DNA of 12,500 bases from the NCBI GenBank assembly GCA_009760855.2, contig WPIO01000059.1, positions 1,215,001 to 1,227,500 on the forward strand. Reading direction: 5' to 3'. The stretch comes from Cristatella mucedo (lineage: Eukaryota > Bryozoa > Phylactolaemata > Cristatellidae). A model generated the notes under the pieces. It ran no database searches and had not been told where the DNA came from. It saw nothing but the letters and a program-made list of their open reading frames with translations. Position numbers and translations under genes: made by a program. This document shows, in pieces, positions 7,432 through 12,500 of this stretch (its first letter is position 1; each line of letters begins with the position of its first letter).

Positions 7432-7809
7432 TGTATAGCAATGCTGCTGGCCGATTGTACCGCCGATTAGCGATTGTATCGCCTGCTTAACAACTGCATG
7501 CAGCACGAATTTGCATTCTGTAGCAGTGCTGCATCCGATCCCGTGACCCTCTGAGAGGGGGGTGTATATTGCCTTTTGTTGCAGCATGGTCTTATGCTTT
7601 TTGGCCTTAAGGCGTCCATTTCGTGCTGCACCTTGCAAGCCATGGCCGACCTTGTGGGTCAGCTTAAGAACTTTACTCTGTGTCCGTTGATCAGCCGACA
7701 GCCATCCAAGCTCTTTCAGCAAAGCAGCCTTACAGCAATACTCATCACCAGCTGCAGTTGCCTAGTGGCTTTTCTTGGTAGCCTAGCCAAAATGGAATTG
7801 CAATAACTT
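7432..7809. other. No gene recognised
   Basis: Open frames occur on both strands: plus 7576-7806 (76 codons) and minus 7396-7722 (108 codons). The minus product has a basic stretch (RLKAKKHK) but no family I recognise, and it starts in the palindrome repeat. One of them could be an old transposon or host exon. There is no splice or homology support. Confidence 0.35.
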
Positions 7810-7945
7810 CCCGAGCTGCTCGGTTAAGGTGCTCGCCCGACCAAGGTCTGACCTAGGTCGTGGGCTTGATCCCCGTGGCATATGTGAAGTGCCTGAATAG
7901 AGATTAAGTTCTCTTAGAGTGATATACAAATGAATTATATATATC
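7810..7945 (+). mobile_element. tRNA-derived SINE, copy 4 (full length)
   Basis: The head contains an A-box-like GCTGCTCGGTTAAGGTGC (from about 7815) and a B-box-like GGGCTTGATCCC at 7862-7873, spaced as in a tRNA promoter. Then follow GTGGCATATGTGAAGTGCCT, GAATAGAGATTAAGTTCTCT and GATATACAAATGAATTATAT, ending in an AT run. The CGACCAAGGTC block and the whole 3' half match the SINE at 1792, which defines the family: tRNA head, short body, and a tail with the AGAGATTAAGTTCTCT box. It is on the same strand as copy 1. Confidence 0.8.
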
Positions 7946-8311
7946 TAGCCTAGACAGAACCAGGGAGCTAATTAAATATTTTTAAAGATACCATGTAAGA
8001 CAGTCTCTGATCTTAGATAAGGATCGGACGTGATTGCAAGCTACGGAGGCTGTCTTCTTTAGTGGGAATGTCAAGATAATACTTATACAATTTTAATATT
8101 TTATATTATGAGTATTGTAATACTATATTGTAATAATTATCGAATTTGCCATCCGTGCATGTTCTTGGCATTACCCCTTCTCCACTTCATTTCTTGCTCT
8201 TGCTGCTGCCAAGGAACCACCACCGGTGTGTTCTTCTGCAATCCATTTTAGTTAAATGTATGCATATATTTGTACAATTCCTGTTCGCAGTGCACATCGT
8301 GTATACTGTAG
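7946..8311. other. AT-rich stretch, no gene recognised
   Basis: Positions 8080-8145 are strongly AT-rich with partly repeated motifs (TATTGTAATACTATATTGTA). The rest is unremarkable. No gene is supported. Confidence 0.45.
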
Positions 8312-8530
8312 CTGTGTGCAGCTTTAATGAAAACGATCTGCTTGCTATCAGTGCTGGCCATTAATGCTGACTGGTCTTTTGCTGGGGATACACCCGCTTT
8401 AGATATGATAGCAACATCTGCATTGGCACCCCATGCCACAATAATGACAGTGACAGCTGCGGCAGCCGGATCGCATCAGAAATATGAGATTGCAGTATTC
8501 GACCTTGGCACTGTAGAACTGCTTGTTCAT
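8312..8530 (+). pseudogene. Possible exon with weak ThiD-type kinase resemblance
   Basis: One frame is open from 8312 to 8584 and meets a consensus splice donor, CAT|GTGAGT, at 8531. The encoded segment DWSFAGDTPALD then SALAPHATIMTVTA resembles, in order and nearly in spacing, the N-terminal pattern of hydroxymethylpyrimidine (phosphate) kinases: GxDxSGGAGxxAD, a short helix ending in AL, then H/Y....VITAL. In the neighbouring frame the bases just upstream (8333-8362) read LLAISAGH, which fits the strand before the family's GHD motif. A small insertion or deletion near 8360 would therefore be needed to join them. The key GGAG is not intact. If real it is a decayed copy or a diverged exon. 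It may equally be chance similarity, and my confidence is low. Confidence 0.2.
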
Positions 8531-8902
8531 GTGAGTTACGAGAGCAGCGTGCGTCCCCGACCATGGCTTGCTGCTGTAGCTTAGGCTGCAGCCTCGGGTG
8601 CTGCCTCGGCTGCTGCTACTTATATGTGCAGCACTTGCACTGCAGCTGTCGAATTTTTGTATGCTTGTATGCACGTGTACAATATGTACATGTATATGCA
8701 CTTATATACATACTTACCGTGTATCTGGATTGCAGCTGCATTCATTCCAACCAGAGCTGCCCCTGTTTGCACGTTTTCTTTCTAGGTCGAAGTGCATGCA
8801 TTACTGTGTCAAGTAGTCGAGTTACCTCTTTACTTGCTACTGATGCTGCCTAAGTCTGGCAGTGATACAGTCTCTCGTCCGACCAGAGTAGATCGGGATT
8901 TG
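8531..8902. other. Possible intron sequence, CTG/CAG-rich
   Basis: Starting from the donor at 8531, a fair acceptor (pyrimidine run ending TTTCTTTCTAG, 8775-8785) is present. Joining there keeps a frame open from 8786 to about 8919. That frame runs into the LINE reverse transcriptase remnant, which argues against a host exon. The stretch 8563-8640 is CTG-rich, and 8660-8720 has GTATGCA/TATACAT motifs. Confidence 0.3.
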
Positions 8903-10110
8903 GCTCGAGAATTTAAATGATCAAAAATGCTGTTGCTCGGTCACTCATTAAGAAGTCAACACTAGACCAGGAGAGCTTCAGACATGTTTACTCAGTTTCC
9001 CAATTGTAGCTCCGGTCAAAAACAATGGAACAAGTAGTTAGAGACCAGCTAAGCTCTTGCATTATTACTTCGAACCTTGGAAATGTGTTCCAGTCGGGTT
9101 TTAGAGCTCATCACTCCAGAGTTAGCTCGATTGTGAGTATATGCCAACTTTCTCAGGAATGGTGACTTAGATAGATGGAATCTCTCTGCTAGTTTTGCTG
9201 GATCTCTTTGTAGCATTTGATACCATTGATCCTCATGATTTTAGAGTGTATATCATCTTGCCTGGGCATCACTAGCACATCACTGTAATGGTTTAGGTCT
9301 TACCTCGAAGGAAGATTTCAGAGTGTTGATATCGACAAGCAGCAGTTGTTTGCAAATCCCTTTTTAAGTTTGAGGTACTCTAGGGATACTGATTGGTCCA
9401 CTTATTTCACAATCTTATATTCTCCCTCTTGCCGATGTTGTCGGCAAGCACCACCTATGTGATTTCTGTTTGTATGCATGTGAGACACGGATACGCTTAT
9501 CGCTTTGATCCCGCACTGCCTTCTAGCACGTACAGCTCTCTTAACTTGTTTGCAGCGTACCGTGGTGACGTTTGGACATGGATGGCACCACTATTTCTCA
9601 AATTGAACGACGATAAAACCAAGTTGCTAGCTATGTGCAAACCTAGTGTGACTCAGAAGTTGGAAAGGTTTATGCTCAAAAGTGGCTCTACCAGCATATC
9701 AATTGGAGCATCTCCACGAAATCTAGGTGTACTGTTCTAAAGTGACCTTAGACTTGACGACCACATCAGCACCACAATCAAGTCTGCCTACTTTCAGCTA
9801 CATGCGATTGCAATAGTTCGGGCCTGCTTAAACAGGGATGCTGTAATCCAAATTGGTCAATTCCTTCGTGACAACCTGTAGCTAGGCTTGTGTAGCTCAC
9901 TGCTCGCTGGTCTTCCTGCCTGCACATAAATCTCTTATAATTGGTATGCAATTTTGCAGGCAGGCTGGTCTGTCGGGAACGTTGCAGCCCCCCCCCCCCA
10001 GCAGACCATTGTCACTAGCCTGCACTAGCTCCCCATCAATATGTCGACAGTGTCGGTAGTGAAAGATTGTCCCTCACTTTTAAATCGAATCGTGTTGTCG
10101 CTGTGGCCTA
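8903..10110 (+). pseudogene. LINE ORF2 fragment, reverse transcriptase half (L2/CR1 type)
   Basis: Consecutive pieces in changing frames give the reverse transcriptase in the correct order. About 8920-9165 has IKKSTLDQESF and LGNVFQSGFRAHHS (family NxFQSGFRxxHST). About 9189-9240 has VLLDLFVAFDTID, motif A with its catalytic Asp (codon 9201-9203). About 9259-9350 has WFRSYLEGRFQSVDID. About 9371-9497 has LPLADVVGKHHL, then YACE where the family has YADD (codons 9473-9484). About 9498-9928 has FDPALPSSTYSSLN, LKLNDDKTKLL, NLGVLF, SDLRLDDHIS and SLLAGLPACT, with stops at 9738 and after DNL. Near 10011-10036, SLH*LPI matches the SLHWLPI motif. A 12-base C run (9988-9999) interrupts it. Frameshifts, stops and loss of the YADD aspartates make it inactive. 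The 3' end is lost at the junction with the reversed LINE at 10117. Confidence 0.9.
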
Positions 10111-10116
10111 TCTAAT

Positions 10117-10450
10117 TAATAATAATAAGGACATTTATATTTCACTCTCGGGGAACTAAATCTCTCTCACTCTCTCCCCGGGCACTTTTCGCAACAAGAG
10201 GCTGATAAAGACGGTTTGTGATAACATGCACAGCATCAGCACGCAAGCATACAAAGGACAATTCACTAAAACCCAGCAGATGCAAGGTGGAGCTGGTGCA
10301 CTTTTAGCATATGCTTACATCTCGTCATGCCAAGGGGATGTCGTGACTTCAGTTGGGATTGACTTCCAGGCTTTGGGACCGTGCGAACTAAAGGCATGGT
10401 CTCTAAAGGCCTTGAGGTTAGTTCGATGCACAGCTAAACGACTCTAGTCG
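10117..10450 (-). mobile_element. Reversed LINE 3' end: ORF2 C-terminus plus tail
   Basis: Read on the minus strand from about 10450, the sequence encodes LAVHRTNLKAFRDHAFSSHG and PKAWKSIPTEV before a stop near 10315. This matches the C-terminal signature of L2-type ORF2 (LVVPRTRLK.FGDRAFS..GP+.WNSLP). A 3' untranslated part follows, then AAAAGTGCCCGGGGAGAGAG, GAGATTTAGTTCCCC, GAGAGTGAAATATAAATG and a TTATTATTATTA end at 10117-10131. This tail has the same plan as the SINE tails: GTGCC, then GAGATTNAGTTC, then AT(A)AA near the end and an ATT/TTA run. The copy is 5' truncated, as LINE insertions usually are. It sits tail to tail with the plus-strand reverse transcriptase fragment. Confidence 0.85.
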
Positions 10451-10776
10451 AAGAGCTGCAGTGCAATGCACCGCCTGATTGGCAAAAAATCCCTGCTGCT
10501 GCTGCGTTGCCTTGATACCGATGCACTGCCTTGCCGCCCGCCCTCGCCCAGCTTAGTCTTCGTCGTACGTGCTGTGTTTAGATTTGGACTAGCAGCTTGG
10601 CTCTGGGCTCAGCTAGTGATGTGCCGTATGCTAGTCGGGCCACCGCCACCACTGGCCTGGCGATCGTCTCCATGCTGCTGCTGCTACGCTTTCTGTGATG
10701 CAGACTGAGACTGAAGTCGGCTACTGGTGGCGCTAGTGGCACGGATGCAGAAAAACAATTCTGTCTTCGCTTTTAG
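10451..10776. other. Likely intron or intergenic DNA upstream of the FERM exon
   Basis: CTG-rich and unremarkable. A plus frame of 80 codons (10466-10708) is not recognised. I looked for an upstream FERM exon (start of the F1 lobe) and did not find one. The last 20 bases form the acceptor of the exon at 10777. Confidence 0.4.
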
Positions 10777-10871
10777 CCCAAGATGCTAGCTGCAGACATA
10801 CTGGACGCCGTTGCATCAAAGCTCAAGCTTGCTGAGAAGCAATACTTTGGCCTCTACTTTCTGGATAAACA
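10777..10871 (+). CDS. Exon encoding part of a FERM F1 lobe (FRMD4-like)
   Basis: The exon is bounded by a pyrimidine-rich acceptor (CTGTCTTCGCTTTTAG|CCC) and a consensus donor (AAACA|GTGAGT). It enters in phase 0 and leaves in phase 2. It encodes 31 residues: PKMLAADILD, AVASKLKLAEK, QYFGLYFLDK. FERM F1 lobes carry LLxxVxxxLxLxExxYFGL at this place. From memory the closest family is FRMD4 (FRMD4A/4B), where an equivalent segment begins PKLLAKELLDLVAS and continues KEKEYFGIAF; about half of the residues agree without gaps. The SNX17 FERM F1 segment (DVLEAVAAKLDL) is a weaker alternative. FERM proteins link membranes to the cell cortex; FRMD4 proteins act with the PAR complex and cytohesin/Arf6 at epithelial junctions. 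The base pattern (no stop, conserved spacing, both splice sites) makes this the best host-gene evidence in the window. The assignment to one subfamily is inference. Confidence 0.65.
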
Positions 10872-10928
10872 GTGAGTGAGATGCCTGGCAATGCGACTTG
10901 CTGATTTGGCACGTGCTCATTCCAACAG

Positions 10929-11018
10929 GCCCCTCTTCAAGTGGTTTGGCCTGAATGAAGCTCTTTGTGCTACCCTGGTTTCGTTTTTCTTTGTGGTCAG
11001 GCTGTGGCTGACATTAGG
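10929..11018 (+). CDS. Tentative next FERM exon
   Basis: A usable acceptor (CATTCCAACAG|GCC) lies 57 bases after the donor of the previous exon. The phase fits: CA plus G gives Gln, then PLFKWFGLNEAL, and a little later LVSFFFVVRLWL. In FRMD4-type FERM domains the next residues run GHLNWLQLDRRVL and, after a short loop, VVLYFCVRFYI. The Trp, the Leu two residues on, and the hydrophobic VxFFFxVR strand line up, but the connecting loop would be about seven residues shorter. I cannot place a convincing donor; the frame stays open to 11238. A 57-base intron is short but found in several animal groups. This is a weaker call than the exon before it. Confidence 0.35.
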
Positions 11019-11877
11019 CTGTGAAGCTAGCCGAAGGCAAAGTGTCTCACGGAAGCGCGAATTTCGAGCCAGGAGCATGATCAGGAGATTTGTAAATAGT
11101 AGTAGATTATGCAGATTAGAATGTTGCCACCCTCTCTCTGTCACTGCATCTACCACAGCCGATCGGGAGCAGCTGGGGAGGCTGCACTGCTACTACTACT
11201 TAGAAGGGCAAGGCAGGGGCAGAGCAGGGCAAGGGTGAATGCTGCATCGCAGCTGGAATTGTGCTCTCACTCAGCTCATGGAGGCTGTATTTTGTTTTAC
11301 CAGTAGCCGATTCATTCGGCTTCTGGCCGATCTGAATGCTGAATGTCTGACCGTGATTCGATTGACCCGCACCCGGTGCTGGTCGGGTGCTGCTGCAGTG
11401 GGCCAGTCCTGCTGCAGGCAGTTGGAAGTTCAGTTTGCAGAAGGCAGTTTGATGGTCGGCCATCGTGTGTGCTGTCATCCTGTCTCGCCAGTGATGATGT
11501 ACTGTAACGTAAGGTGGTGCACCCCCACTCAGCACAAGTGGTACAATGGACCTTGTCAGCGCTGCCGCTGCCTCAGCCTTCCCACTTCCGCCTGCTCCCC
11601 TCTCCCTTCGACCTAACCCCCTAACCCCCAGTGTCACCGACTTGGCCAAGTTTGACCAGTTGCTGCTGCTACCATTTCCTCAGTAAGCATATAGTTCACC
11701 ATCACCGTCGTTGCACTTCAGGAGCTGTCGACGGTGCTGGCTCCTTCTGGAAAAGAGCCTCGCGGAGCAGGAGACGCCACCATCAAGTGGCGCCGCAGGC
11801 AACGGCTCCACGGTGACCTGCATCCGGCTGCACTTTGACGTCAGGTACGGATCGAGGCTGCCACTCTATTGCCTTCA

Positions 11878-11881
<4 letters not shown>
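11019..11881. other. Possible intron with exon-like islands, no firm gene
   Basis: Two islands have good splice-like borders. At 11304-11508 an acceptor (TATTTTGTTTTACCAG) and a donor (AAC|GTAAGG) enclose an open 205-base segment encoding VIRLTRTRCWSG and later QLEVQFAEGSLM. At 11722-11844 an acceptor (GCACTTCAG) and donor (GTCAG|GTACGG) enclose 123 bases encoding, in the open frame, GNGSTVTCIRLHFDV. The RxTRxRCW motif is reminiscent of the SNX17 FERM F3 lobe, but the F2 lobe is not visible between here and 10871. Another island at 11548-11683 ends with VTDLAKFDQLLLLPFPQ. These remain unproven. Confidence 0.25.

Positions 11882-11970
<89 letters not shown>
11882..11970. repeat. Pure AG microsatellite
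   Basis: Eighty-nine uninterrupted bases of AG repeat follow CAAGAC. The purity suggests a young, unstable tract. Arg-Glu or Ser-Leu protein frames across it are artefacts. The purine-only strand may form triplex DNA. Confidence 0.98.
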
Positions 11971-11972
<2 letters not shown>

Positions 11973-12500
11973 GCACGGCTGCACTCACAGCAGCAGCAGA
12001 ATCTTCTGCATCGCATGCACAGCTCGAGCCCATGACACGCAGATCCAGGGCTCTGACTAGCAAGCGTCAGCCAGCGCGTAGTGGCCGGCATAAGAGCAGC
12101 TGTAGCACAGGCATAGACATGTGCGCCGAGTGCCGAGAGCACACCCATTGGGTGGCGCACTTGTGGCACGCGGAGATGCTCGCGTGGGTGTGCACTTGCA
12201 CCCCCCCCAGGGAGGGAGGGGCGCTCTCAGCCGTGACGGTCTGTGACCCAAGCTTGGAGTCCCCCTTTGCAGGTGCCCAAATCAGCGGCCGTTTTCTTTT
12301 TTCGGCCGGCCATTGAGCCCGTTTGCTCCTTCGTAGCTGGATGGCTATGCAGCCGGCACTCCTGGTAAAGGAAAAAAAAGAAAAAGTAGAGTCGTGCGAA
12401 AGATGTGGCAGTGGTGGCGTTGGTCGGACTCACGCTTGACCAATTAGACTCTTTAGTTGGCCGTTCAGCCGATCCCTTGAAATCGGAATTTTGCATTGCC
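11971..12500. other. No gene recognised
   Basis: A plus frame continues from the AG repeat to 12316 and a minus frame covers 12227-12496, with no recognisable product. The plus product has a CxxC and several His (CAECREHTHWVAHLWH), but the spacing does not fit a zinc finger I know. Short C and G runs occur at 12199-12222. Positions 12360-12390 are A-rich (AAAAAAAAGAAAAAG). No element end is seen. Confidence 0.4.

Noticed and set aside
11605-11632. Telomere-like CCTAACCCCCTAACCCCC
   Set aside because: Only two imperfect units, inside a pyrimidine-rich stretch. Real telomere sequence would be longer and regular.
12100-12180. Possible zinc finger (Cys and His cluster)
   Set aside because: Spacing between the Cys and His residues does not match any zinc-finger class I know, and the frame is open only because of the flanking repeat.
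11711-12316. 201-codon plus-strand frame with an Arg-Glu run
   Set aside because: The run is the AG microsatellite. The left part overlaps a possible exon that should splice out at 11845. The right part has no recognisable family.

Overview
The window looks like nuclear DNA of a multicellular animal, probably an invertebrate. The reasons are decayed non-LTR retrotransposon (LINE) fragments of the L2/CR1 type, tRNA-derived SINEs, many microsatellites and minisatellites, and one short exon with good splice sites that encodes part of a FERM domain. I see no prokaryotic gene organisation, operon, CRISPR array, rRNA or functional tRNA. The species cannot be named from this sequence. Almost every long open frame lies over a tandem repeat or over CTG/CAG-rich DNA and is not a believable gene.

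Layout. 1-1790: mostly unexplained sequence with a 69-bp tandem duplication (180-352), C/G-run hairpins (982-1108) and CAG/CTG-rich stretches. 1792-4406: a SINE-rich block with three same-strand SINE pieces, one reversed tail, a long TA-type microsatellite (2439-2755), a pyrimidine-rich minisatellite with 71-bp higher-order units (3821-4016) and two copies of another short dispersed repeat. 4598-5552: the endonuclease-to-linker part of a LINE ORF2, broken by stops and frameshifts. 5831-6561: two very regular minisatellites (12-bp and 11-bp units) separated by a 14-bp perfect inverted repeat. 6562-7809: GC-rich unique DNA and a pair of direct-repeated palindromes (7386-7431). 7810-7945: a second full SINE. 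8312-8530: an open segment ending at a consensus splice donor, with weak resemblance to the start of a ThiD-type kinase. 8903-10110: the reverse-transcriptase half of a same-strand LINE ORF2, decayed. 10117-10450: the 3' end of another LINE on the opposite strand, tail to tail with it. 10777-11018: one convincing and one tentative exon of a FERM-domain gene, most like the FRMD4 family. 11882-11970: a pure AG microsatellite.

How the parts relate. The reversed LINE 3' end (10117-10450) carries both the last coding residues of ORF2 and a tail resembling the tails of the SINEs at 1792, 2771, 4104 (reversed) and 7810. This gives a plausible LINE/SINE partnership visible inside one window: the SINEs would be copied by the LINE enzyme through the shared hairpin tail and TTA/ATT end. 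No LINE copy here could make working enzyme. The only host gene I would defend is the FERM exon. Nothing here is clearly a new biological system. The items most worth checking are the shared tail, the FERM exons, the regular minisatellites, the foldback at 6204-6283, and the ThiD-like segment.
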